64,000 bases of DNA from CAWCAW01 sp963714125 (GTDB taxonomy: Bacteria; Actinomycetota; Acidimicrobiia; Acidimicrobiales; UBA8190). The position numbers and the translations under genes were made by a program. The notes beneath the pieces were generated by a model, which was not told where the DNA came from, did not search any database, and worked only from the letters and a program-made list of their open reading frames with translations. Each line of letters begins with the position of its first letter. Positions within the stretch are counted from its first letter, which is position 1. The DNA is taken from assembly GCA_963714125.1 (NCBI GenBank), contig OY970234.1:3950821-4014820 (forward strand), written 5' to 3'. Below are positions 8,883 to 16,827 of this stretch, piece by piece.

Positions 8883-9590
8883 TCACCGCCTCGGAACAAG
8901 AACGTTGCTTGCCTCCGATGCCGTGATGGCCGGATAGAGCAGTCGGATCAGAACAACAGCGAGGCCGGCGCCAACGAGCTGGGCGACGACGAAACTCGGA
9001 ACCGAGCCAGGCGCGATGCCGGCGAAGGAGTTGGAGAACATTCTGCCTACCGTGATGGCCGGATTGGCGAAACTCGTTGACGAGGTGAAGAAGTAGGCGC
9101 CGCCGATGTACGCCCCGACGGCCGCCGGGGTGCGGCGCGACCGCCCCGAGCGAGCGAGGGCGAAGATCACCAGCAGAAGCCCAACAGTGGCGATGAGCTC
9201 GGAGAGGAAGTGGGCCGACGAGGCTCGGTGCTTGGTCGAAAGCTCGAACGCGGCGGTGGAGAACATGACGTTGGCGATCACCGCTCCGGTCGTGCAACCA
9301 GCCACCTGAGCGGGAAGGTACGCAGCGGCGTCGCGCCATGCCAGGCCGCCAAAGGTGGCGTCCACCAAGGACACCACCGGGTTGAAATGGCCCCCGGAGA
9401 CGGGACCGAACATGAGGATGATGGCGAACAAGCCGGTCGCCGTGGCCGCCGCGTTCTCCAACAATTCCAGTCCGCTGTGCCCAGGCGACATTCGCTGGGC
9501 GGCGATGCCTGAACCGATAACCACCATGGCCAGAAAGGCGCTCCCGAGGAATTCGGCGAGCAGTCGTCGCCACAACGCCGCTTGAGACAC
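8883..9590 (-). CDS. MIP/aquaporin-family channel of the arsenic operon (AqpS-like role inferred)
   Basis: A major intrinsic protein of 235 residues with six membrane segments and two half-helix motifs. The first is variant NPV (GGHFNPVVS, residue 70) and the second is canonical NPA (SFANPAITVGR, residue 176), followed by the selectivity-filter Arg183. GTG 9590 is chosen because it lies 7 nt after the cadI stop and just before the first membrane helix; the longer open frame overlaps cadI. Arsenic operons of Sinorhizobium carry a comparable channel (AqpS) that lets arsenite made by ArsC leave down its gradient. That role is inferred from the neighbours, as no ArsB or Acr3 pump is present. The alternative is a glycerol or water channel. 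Confidence 0.85.
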   Translation of the reverse strand: MSQAALWRRLLAEFLGSAFLAMVVIGSGIAAQRMSPGHSGLELLENAAATATGLFAIILMFGPVSGGHFNPVVSLVDATFGGLAWRDAAAYLPAQVAGCTTGAVIANVMFSTAAFELSTKHRASSAHFLSELIATVGLLLVIFALARSGRSRRTPAAVGAYIGGAYFFTSSTSFANPAITVGRMFSNSFAGIAPGSVPSFVVAQLVGAGLAVVLIRLLYPAITASEASNVLVPRR

Positions 9591-9597
9591 TGACCGA

Positions 9598-10065
9598 CTA
9601 ACAGCAGCTGGTGGCGGCCGGGGCAACCTCGGATTGCAGTTGGCAACAGATGCTCTCGCCGTCCCCACACGATCCCGCCTCAGCCGGCGCGTCGGCGAGG
9701 ACTGTGTAGATCTCCCAGGGCGCACCGTCAGGATCTTGCACCCACACCTTGTCCTGAACCGCGTAGCAGCAGGTGGTTTCCTGCTCTGCGGTTGTGGGTA
9801 GCCCGCTCGCGGCGAGGCGACTGTTGGCCCGCTCCACGTCATCGGGCGTCTCCACTTCCACCCCGAGGTGGTTGAGCGCCCCGCTCAGGCCGGTGCCCCG
9901 GTTGTCCGGGGTCTCGATGAGCACCAGCTTCAGCGGGGGGTCGGCGACGGCGAAGTTGGCGTAGCCGGGGCGCACCTTGGCGGGGGGCGAGGAGAACAGC
10001 TCGGCGTAGAACTCGATGGCCGCCTCAAGGTCGGAGACGTTGATAGCCAGTTGCACACGAGACAT
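9598..10065 (-). CDS. cadI: CadI/ArsI-family vicinal-oxygen-chelate metalloprotein
   Basis: A 155-residue glyoxalase/dioxygenase-fold protein. ArsI members cleave the C-As bond of methylated or aromatic arsenicals, and mycobacterial CadI is induced by cadmium. Conserved elements are MSRVQLAINV, GYANFAVADPPLKLVL, LNHLGVEVE with metal ligand H66, the thiol pair TTCC (C99-C100) and WEIYTVLAD with ligand E118. Position 5, a metal-binding His in Bacillus ArsI, is Gln here, as I recall for mycobacterial CadI, so lyase activity is not assured. The tail carries further cysteines (C133, CC at 140-141, CC at 154-155). ATG 10065 follows GGGGAGG. It is the first gene after the divergent arsR promoter. 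Confidence 0.88.
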   Translation of the reverse strand: MSRVQLAINVSDLEAAIEFYAELFSSPPAKVRPGYANFAVADPPLKLVLIETPDNRGTGLSGALNHLGVEVETPDDVERANSRLAASGLPTTAEQETTCCYAVQDKVWVQDPDGAPWEIYTVLADAPAEAGSCGDGESICCQLQSEVAPAATSCC

Positions 10066-10080
10066 GGGACCTCCCCAATA

Positions 10081-10098
10081 CATTGACGTTCGTCGATG
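10081..10098. promoter_or_regulatory. ArsR operator 1 (18-bp palindrome)
   Basis: CATTGACGTTCGTCGATG, an imperfect inverted repeat with arms CATTGAC and GTCGATG. It matches operator 2 (36 bp away, start to start) in 14 of 18 positions, including both conserved arm ends. It covers the -35 hexamer of the arsR promoter and lies just outside the cadI ribosome-binding site, so ArsR bound here could block both directions. Confidence 0.75.
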
Positions 10099-10111
10099 CG
10101 ATCAGTATGGT
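10083..10111 (+). promoter_or_regulatory. arsR promoter
   Basis: TTGACG, 17-nt spacer, TATGGT. The -35 lies inside operator 1, and the expected start near 10118 falls inside operator 2. This arrangement fits autorepression by ArsR. Confidence 0.65.
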
Positions 10112-10132
10112 TAACACATTGATGTCTGTCAA
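10104..10132 (-). promoter_or_regulatory. cadI-channel-arsC promoter
   Basis: On the minus strand, TTGACA (perfect -35, 10132-10127), 17-nt spacer, CATACT. Its -35 lies inside operator 2 and the expected start near 10097 falls inside operator 1. It faces the arsR promoter, and the two -10 regions overlap. Confidence 0.65.
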
Positions 10133-10134
10133 TG
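10117..10134. promoter_or_regulatory. ArsR operator 2 (18-bp palindrome)
   Basis: CATTGATGTCTGTCAATG, an inverted repeat with arms CATTGA(T/C) and GTCAATG. It covers the -35 of the cadI promoter. It also contains the first possible arsR ATG (10132), which is one reason to prefer GTG 10144 as the arsR start. Confidence 0.75.
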
Positions 10135-10143
10135 GGAGAAAGC

Positions 10144-10491
10144 GTGCCTTCTCGTAAGTCCGCCACCACGTTGAGTCGAAACGAGCTGTGTTGCGGCGTG
10201 CTCACCAAGGAACTGATGTCCACGCGCGAGGCGGAGAGCGCGGCGCCGGTGCTAGCCGCGTTGGGCGATCCGGTACGCCTACGCCTGCTCTCGATTGTCG
10301 CCGCCGAAGGCGAGGTGTGCAGCTGCAACCTCGAAGGTCCTCTCGGCAAGAGCCAACCCACCATTTCGCATCACACCCGCATCCTGGCCGAAGCCGGTTT
10401 GCTCGTCGGACAGCGGCGGGGTAAATGGACGTGGTGGCAGATCGTGCCCGAGAGGTTGGAAGAACTGCGGCGAGTACTCGGCGGCCGCTAG
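10144..10491 (+). CDS. arsR: ArsR/SmtB-family arsenic-responsive repressor
   Basis: A 115-residue winged-helix repressor divergent from cadI. An N-terminal Cys pair (C16-C17 in RNELCCGVL) and the CxC motif EVCSCNL (C59, C61) match known As(III)/Cd(II)-sensing sites. In Corynebacterium glutamicum ArsR the ligands are a CC pair and a Cys near position 55. The recognition helix is GKSQPTISHHTRILAEAGL, followed by the wing RRGKWTWWQIV. GTG 10144 is chosen over ATG 10132 because GGGAGAAA precedes it and the ATG lies inside the operator. The stop is 27 nt from the end of the convergent purN. Confidence 0.92.
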   Translation: MPSRKSATTLSRNELCCGVLTKELMSTREAESAAPVLAALGDPVRLRLLSIVAAEGEVCSCNLEGPLGKSQPTISHHTRILAEAGLLVGQRRGKWTWWQIVPERLEELRRVLGGR

Positions 10492-10518
10492 CGCGTCCGG
10501 CCGATGATCCAACGCGGG

Positions 10519-11105
10519 TTAGGGGCGAACCTCAGCGTCTGCTTCAAGTAGGGCGACAAACTGCCGAAGCGTCTTCGGGTAGAGCCGCCGCTCACATTCC
10601 TTGATGCGCTCATGCAGCGACTCGACGTCATCGTCGCCGTAGACCGGCACTGATTCCTGCGCCAGTATCGGGCCGGCGTCGACCTCCAACGTGGCCAGAT
10701 GCACGGTGCACCCGGTGACGGTGACCCCAGCGGCCAGAGCATCCTCCACCGCATGCCACCCCGGAAATGCCGGCAGCAGCGCCGGATGGGTGTTGAGGAT
10801 GCGGCTCGGGTAGGCGTCGTGCACCGACTGCGCCAGCACGGTCCCGAATCCCGCCATGGCCACCACTTCCACACCGTGACGCGTCAACGCCTCAACGACG
10901 GCGTCGGTGAACGCGACGCGATCGAACTCGGGTCCGAAGCTCCCGAAGTGGCGACGATCGACGAGTTCGACAGCAACACCGGCCGCCTCGGCGATGTCGA
11001 GGGCCCGACAGGGGCGGTCCGACAGCACCACCGCCACCGCAATGTCGTCGGCCAGCAGAGCTTCGAGGATGCTCCCGGCCCCCGAAACGAGCACGCCGAC
11101 GCGCA

Positions 11106-11106
<1 letters not shown>
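10519..11106 (-). CDS. purN: Phosphoribosylglycinamide formyltransferase
   Basis: Transfers a formyl group from 10-formyl-THF to GAR in purine synthesis. The 195-residue protein begins MRVGVLVSGAGSILEALL, the phosphate-binding loop. It contains ILNTHPALLPAFPG with the catalytic Asn-His, and TGCTVHLATLEVDAGPILAQ with the catalytic Asp. ATG 11106 overlaps the sucD stop by one base (TGATG); the longer open frame upstream is inside sucD. Its usual partner purH starts 2.6 kb further on, after the arsenic genes. Confidence 0.95.
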
Positions 11107-11989
<883 letters not shown>

Positions 11990-11993
<4 letters not shown>

Positions 11994-13138
11994 TTCTCTC
12001 CTCCTGCAAGGGCGACGGCGCGCCGGGCGGCCGACAACATGGTGTCCTCCATCAGCAATGTCGGCGACAGATGTTCGGCCAGGATCTTGCGCCCGGCCTC
12101 AGCATTGGTGCCGTCGAGGCGCAGCACGATGGGCGACTTCAAATCGACTCGCCGCAACGCTTCGACGACGCCGTTGGCCACCTCGTCCACCTTGGTGATG
12201 CCACCGAAGATGTTGACGAAAATGGAACGGACCGCTTCGTCGGTGTTGATGACCTCCAAGGCGGCCGTCATGACATCGGCGTTGGCACCGCCGCCGATAT
12301 CGAGGAAGTTGGCCGCCGAACCTCCCACTTGGTTGACCACATCCAGGGTGCTCATGGCCAGACCGGCGCCATTGGCGATGATGCCGACGCTGCCCGACAG
12401 CCCGATGTAGTTGAGGCCTTTCTCCTTGGCCAGCTTCTCTCGGGGGTCGAGGTCCTCGGTGTCGACGAAGGCGTCCCATTCGGGGTGGCGGAAGGTGGCG
12501 TTGTCGTCCAAAGTGACCTTGGCGTCGAGCGCGTGGACGCGCCCGTCGGGGGTCACGATCAAGGGGTTGACCTCGGCCAGGTCGCAGTCGCCCTCCACGT
12601 AGCAGCGATAGAGCGCCACCAGCAGCTCGGCGGCCTGGTCCCGGCACGGCTCATCGAACTCGGCGTCCGCCACCAACTGGCGCGCCACCTCGATGGACAA
12701 GCCCTGGACCGGGTCGATGTGGAGCCGGACGATGGCCTCGGGATTGGTGACGGCCACCTCTTCGATCTCGACGCCTCCTTGGGACGACACCATGCACAAG
12801 TGCTTCTTGGCGGCGCGGTCCAAGGTGAAGCTGGCGTAGTACTCCCGCTCGATGTCCGAGGCGTGCTCGACCCACAGCCGTCGCACCACGTGGCCTTTGA
12901 TGTCCAGGCCCAAGATGGCCGCGGCATGCAGACGCACGGCGTCGGCGTCATCGGCCAGCTTGATACCGCCCGCCTTGCCGCGTCCGCCCACCTTCACCTG
13001 TGCCTTGACGACGACGGGGTAGCCCGCCGCGTCAGCGCGCGCCACGGCTTCGTCGACGGTGTCGGCCACGCCGCCGGCCGATGTGGGGATGCCGAAGCGG
13101 GCGAAGTATTGCTTGCCCTGATACTCGTAGAGGTCCAC
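11990..13138 (-). CDS. sucC: Succinyl-CoA synthetase, beta subunit (ADP/GDP-forming)
   Basis: The nucleotide-binding subunit: an ATP-grasp fold then a CoA-ligase domain, 382 residues. It starts with the family opening DLYEYQGKQYFARFGIP at GTG 13138, behind GAAAGG; the open frame continues 26 codons further upstream without similarity. VVVKAQVKVGGRGKAGGIK is the grasp loop, and FVNIFGGITKVDEVANG near the C-terminus contacts the phosphohistidine. Paired with sucD by a 4-nt overlap. Confidence 0.95.
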
Positions 13139-13231
13139 GAACCAACCTTTCTCGTGTGTCTCGTGTGCGAAAACGTGCGAAGAAGCACTCGCCGTCGACA
13201 ACCGGTCGACAGCCACCAGTGAGGGGTGCCC

Positions 13232-13651
13232 TCAACTCCCGGCGGCCGCCTCCTCCCGCTCGTCGAGGGCGTCGGCCAGCCACTGCGCGATGGTGGGCAG
13301 CGGCGCCCCCGGGGTGAACACCGCGGCCACGCCCAGCTCCTTGAGCGCGGGGATGTCGCCATCGGGGATGATGCCGCCCACGATGAGCAGGACGTCGTCG
13401 AGGCCTTGCTCGCGCAGCCCGGCCAGGATGCGGGGCACCAAGGTGAGATGGGCCCCCGACAGCAGCGACAGCCCTACGGCGTCGGCGTCCTCTTGCACGG
13501 CGGCGGCCACGACCTGCTCGGGCGTCTGATGCAGCCCGGTGTAGATCACTTCGAATCCGGCGTCGCGCAGGGCCCGGGCGATCACCTTGGCCCCTCGGTC
13601 GTGGCCGTCGAGGCCCGGCTTGGCCACGATCACTCGGTACGGACGCTTCAT
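13232..13651 (-). CDS. Free-standing cobalamin-binding domain, methylmalonyl-CoA mutase small-subunit type
   Basis: A 139-residue B12-binding domain. The DxHxxG signature is present (KPGLDGHDRGAKVIARAL, D16 and H18), with SLLSGAHL and LIVGGIIPDGD as the other two cobalamin-contacting loops. Such domains are either the C-terminal half of methylmalonyl-CoA mutase or separate subunits of acyl-CoA mutases. No mutase catalytic subunit lies in the window, so its partner must be elsewhere. It precedes sucC, fitting a link between methylmalonyl-CoA and succinyl-CoA metabolism, but that is inference. Confidence 0.88.
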   Translation of the reverse strand: MKRPYRVIVAKPGLDGHDRGAKVIARALRDAGFEVIYTGLHQTPEQVVAAAVQEDADAVGLSLLSGAHLTLVPRILAGLREQGLDDVLLIVGGIIPDGDIPALKELGVAAVFTPGAPLPTIAQWLADALDEREEAAAGS

Positions 13652-13771
13652 TGGCCACCGAGTGTAGGCAAAGGCGGCTGCACAGGCCCAGCCGGGCCGC
13701 CCGTCACCACGCAGGGCGCGAGCCGTAGGGGCCCCGGCGGGGCGCTTTCGGGCCCAGCCAAAGCCAGGTGT

Positions 13772-14524
13772 TCAGCGTCGACGGGCCAGGATGTTGAGGC
13801 GGAGGTAGTCGATGACCGGCTCCTGCATGGCGGCCATGACGGCTCCGAGAAACTGGTGGCGTTGCTGGACGTCCATACCGTCAACATGGGAACGCAGGCA
13901 CACCGTCTCCAGGTATGTCTCCAGCTCCCCGGCGTCGCTGAAGGCGACGGGCTCCGGATGGGTCCATACCTCCACGTCGGTGAAGCCGGCCGCCTCGAGC
14001 CGGGTCGCCGTCTCGTCGGGGGCGGCATAGAGCCACGTGCCCATGCGCTCGCCACCGGTGGCCCGCACGGCATCGAGGAGCCCGGCGATATTGCCCTGCG
14101 CCCCACACTGCGCCACCAGCCGGCCTCCGGGGCGGAGCACGGCGGCCAGGTTGGCGAACAGCCGGTCGTGGTCATGCACCCAATGAAAGGTGGCCGTGGA
14201 AAACACGGCGTCGACAGGAGCGGCGCCGTCGAGGGTGTCAGGGCTTAAGGCGAGCAGGTCAGCCTGGACAAGACGGATGCGCGACCCGAAGGGAGCCAAA
14301 CGGTCGCGTGCCTCGGCCAGCATGGAGGGCGACGCGTCCAGACCGATGACCTTGCCGTCGGGCAGGCGCTCGAGAAGCTTGGCGGTGACCTGACCCGAGC
14401 CGCAGCCGGCGTCGACCACCGTTTCGTCGCCCTGCAGAGGCAAGCGCTCGAGGACCGCCGTTCCCCACCGCGTCATGGGCCCGGCGATGCGGTCGTAGGT
14501 AGTGGCGTCCCAGTCCTCAGCCAC
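13772..14524 (-). CDS. Class I SAM-dependent methyltransferase
   Basis: A 250-residue Rossmann methyltransferase with motif I VVDAGCGSGQVT (about 37-48), the acidic motif II VIGLDASPSMLAEA, QADLL, and FSTATFHWVHD at motif IV. The pattern WDATTYDRIAGPMTRWG and HWVHDHDRL recalls the trans-aconitate methyltransferase-like group, but the substrate cannot be told. GTG 14524 lies 3 nt after the pcrA stop, so it is probably co-transcribed with the helicase. Many close paralogues of this fold exist, so the function remains open. Confidence 0.85.
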   Translation of the reverse strand: MAEDWDATTYDRIAGPMTRWGTAVLERLPLQGDETVVDAGCGSGQVTAKLLERLPDGKVIGLDASPSMLAEARDRLAPFGSRIRLVQADLLALSPDTLDGAAPVDAVFSTATFHWVHDHDRLFANLAAVLRPGGRLVAQCGAQGNIAGLLDAVRATGGERMGTWLYAAPDETATRLEAAGFTDVEVWTHPEPVAFSDAGELETYLETVCLRSHVDGMDVQQRHQFLGAVMAAMQEPVIDYLRLNILARRR

Positions 14525-14527
14525 GAC

Positions 14528-16801
14528 TCACATCCCGCCGTCGCCGTCGCCCCAAGGGTCGGGGTCGTGCCCGTCGTCGCCGGCGTGAATGTCATCCACG
14601 CCATCCCACTCCGAGGCGCGCGGCTCGCCGGGGCGCCGGACGCGGCGACGGGTATAGGCGGACATGGCCCGCAGGGGGTCGGGGCGGCCGATTGACGATG
14701 ACGCCACGTCGCGCACGAGTTCGGCGGGGAGCTCGGAAAGAAACCGGCTCGGTATGGCGTGGCTTGTCGATCCCCACATCGTCCGGCTCCAGGCATGGCT
14801 CACGTAGAGGTGGCGCTGCGCTCGTGTCATGCCCACGTAGGCAAGGCGTCGTTCTTCTTCGAGTTGCAGGGGATCTTCGAGGGCGCGCATATGAGGAAAG
14901 ACGCCATCCTCCATGCCCACCAGGAAAACCACCGGGAATTCGAGGCCCTTGGCGGTGTGCAGGGTCATGAGCGAGACATGGCCCGATCCCGACTCGATCT
15001 CGTCGGAGTCGGCCACCAACGCCACCGACTCGAGGAAGTCTTCGAGGGAGGTGTACTCCGATGCCCCGCTGACCAGACTGTCGAGGTTCTCCAGCCTGCT
15101 CAGCGCGTCCACGGTGTCCTCGGCTTCCAGATCGGCCCCGTAGCCGGTGCGATCGACGACGGCCTCGAGCACGACGCCCGGGTTCGTGCCCGCGTCGACC
15201 AGGGCCCGCAGCTCGGACAGCAGGGCGGAAAGGCGGGCCAGCCCCTTGGCGGCCCGGCCCGTCACCCCAGCCTCGACGGCATGGTCGAGCGCATCGGCGA
15301 ACGACATGCTCTGGCTACGCGCCCAGGTGGCCAGGCGATCGGCGGACGTATCACCGATGCCTCGGCGCGGCACGTTCACGATGCGACGGGCCGACACCTC
15401 ATCAGACGGATTGGCCAACACCTTGAGGTAGGCGAGCAGGTCCTTGACCTCACGCCGGTCATAAAAACGCGTGCCTCCCACGATCTTGTAGGAAACGTTG
15501 CTGCGCCTCAGCTCTTCTTCGAGCACCCGGCTCTGGGCGTTGGTGCGGTAGAAGACGGCGACGTCGCCGTAGTCGATGCCCTTGGTCCGGTGCAGGCGCG
15601 CCACCTCCGAAGCCAGCCATGCCGCCTCGTCGTACTCGTCCTCGGCTCGAAAGCGGTTGACGGGTTCGCCCGCGGCTCCGTCGGTCCACAAGTCCTTGGG
15701 CACCCGGGTGGTGTTGTTGGCGATCACCGCGTTGGCGGCGTCGAGGATGGTCTTGGTCGACCGGTAGTTCTGCTCCAAGGGGATGGTGGCGGCGTCGGGA
15801 AACGCCTCTTCGAACTCCATGATGTTGCGGATGTCGGCTTTGCGAAACGAGTAAATGGCCTGATCGTGATCGCCCACCACCGTCACGTTGTGGTGCTCAG
15901 CTCCCAGAAGAAGGACGATTTCGTTCTGGGCCCGGTTGGTGTCCTGGTACTCGTCGACGAGGATGTGCTTGAAACGGGTGCGGTAGCTGTCGAGCACATC
16001 GGGATGGGTGCGAAAGAGCTTGACCACCAAGAACAACAGGTCGTCGAAGTCCATGGACGAGGCGGCCACCAAGCGCTGGGCATACTCGCTGTACACATCG
16101 GCCATCTTGCGTTCGAAGATGCTGCGGGCCTGCTCGGCAAAGCCGGCCGGCTCGACGAGCTCGGCCTTGGCGGCGGAAATGGCACCTTGCACCGAGCGCG
16201 AGGGGATCCGCTTCTGATCGATGTTCAGGTCGCGCATGATCTGCTCGATGAGCCGGCGCGAGTCGACGTCGTCGTAGATAGTGAACGCCTTGCGATACCC
16301 AAGCCGGTCGGCATGGGCACGCAAGATGCGGACGCAGGCGGCGTGAAAGGTCGACACCCACATCTTCTGCGCCACCGGCCCGATGAGCGCGGCCAGTCGG
16401 TTGCGCATCTCGTCGGCGGCCTTGTTGGTGAAGGTGATGGCCAGGATCTCCCACGGCAGCGCGTCACCGGTGGCGATGAGATGGGCGACGCGATGTGTCA
16501 GGGCGCGGGTCTTGCCCGATCCCGCTCCAGCCACCACGAGCAAGGGCCCACCGCGGTGCTCAACGGCCCGCCGTTGCGGGTCGTTGAGGCCCTCGAGCAA
16601 CTCGCTCGGCTTGGGGAGGCCGTCGGTCCACCGGGGTTTGGTGGACTTCGACGCGGACGTCTTCGGATGCGCCAGTGGATCGGGGCCGTCGGCATCGTCA
16701 ACGCCGTCGAGCGCGTCGACGTCGCTCCCGACGGCGTCCTCGAACTCGTCGCCTTCAAATGCGCCTAACCCGGAAAAGTGATGGAGGGAAGTGCCCGCCA
16801 A
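14528..16801 (-). CDS. pcrA: UvrD/PcrA-type superfamily 1 DNA helicase
   Basis: A 757-residue 3'-5' helicase for DNA repair and replication fork maintenance. All SF1A motifs are seen: LNDPQRRAVEH (Q motif), VVAGAGSGKTRAL (I), DEYQDTN (II), GDHDQAIYSFRKAD (III), LEQNYRST (IV), MTLHTAKGLEFPVVFL (V) and LAYVGMTRAQRHLYVSHA (VI). The first 65 residues are an acidic, probably disordered leader. The start is a TTG at 16801 supported by GGGGGAG 6 nt upstream; there is no ATG before the helicase core. The C-terminal about 60 residues after motif VI are short and charged. Confidence 0.93.
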   Translation of the reverse strand: MAGTSLHHFSGLGAFEGDEFEDAVGSDVDALDGVDDADGPDPLAHPKTSASKSTKPRWTDGLPKPSELLEGLNDPQRRAVEHRGGPLLVVAGAGSGKTRALTHRVAHLIATGDALPWEILAITFTNKAADEMRNRLAALIGPVAQKMWVSTFHAACVRILRAHADRLGYRKAFTIYDDVDSRRLIEQIMRDLNIDQKRIPSRSVQGAISAAKAELVEPAGFAEQARSIFERKMADVYSEYAQRLVAASSMDFDDLLFLVVKLFRTHPDVLDSYRTRFKHILVDEYQDTNRAQNEIVLLLGAEHHNVTVVGDHDQAIYSFRKADIRNIMEFEEAFPDAATIPLEQNYRSTKTILDAANAVIANNTTRVPKDLWTDGAAGEPVNRFRAEDEYDEAAWLASEVARLHRTKGIDYGDVAVFYRTNAQSRVLEEELRRSNVSYKIVGGTRFYDRREVKDLLAYLKVLANPSDEVSARRIVNVPRRGIGDTSADRLATWARSQSMSFADALDHAVEAGVTGRAAKGLARLSALLSELRALVDAGTNPGVVLEAVVDRTGYGADLEAEDTVDALSRLENLDSLVSGASEYTSLEDFLESVALVADSDEIESGSGHVSLMTLHTAKGLEFPVVFLVGMEDGVFPHMRALEDPLQLEEERRLAYVGMTRAQRHLYVSHAWSRTMWGSTSHAIPSRFLSELPAELVRDVASSSIGRPDPLRAMSAYTRRRVRRPGEPRASEWDGVDDIHAGDDGHDPDPWGDGDGGM

Positions 16802-16827
16802 CGCCTACTCCCCCTCGATGCGATGGT

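Noticed and set aside
7938..10488. GCGGCCGC at 7938-7945 and 10481-10488 as direct repeats flanking the arsenic cassette
   Set aside because: An 8-bp GC-only match is expected by chance in this DNA, and no transposase, integrase or inverted ends are present.
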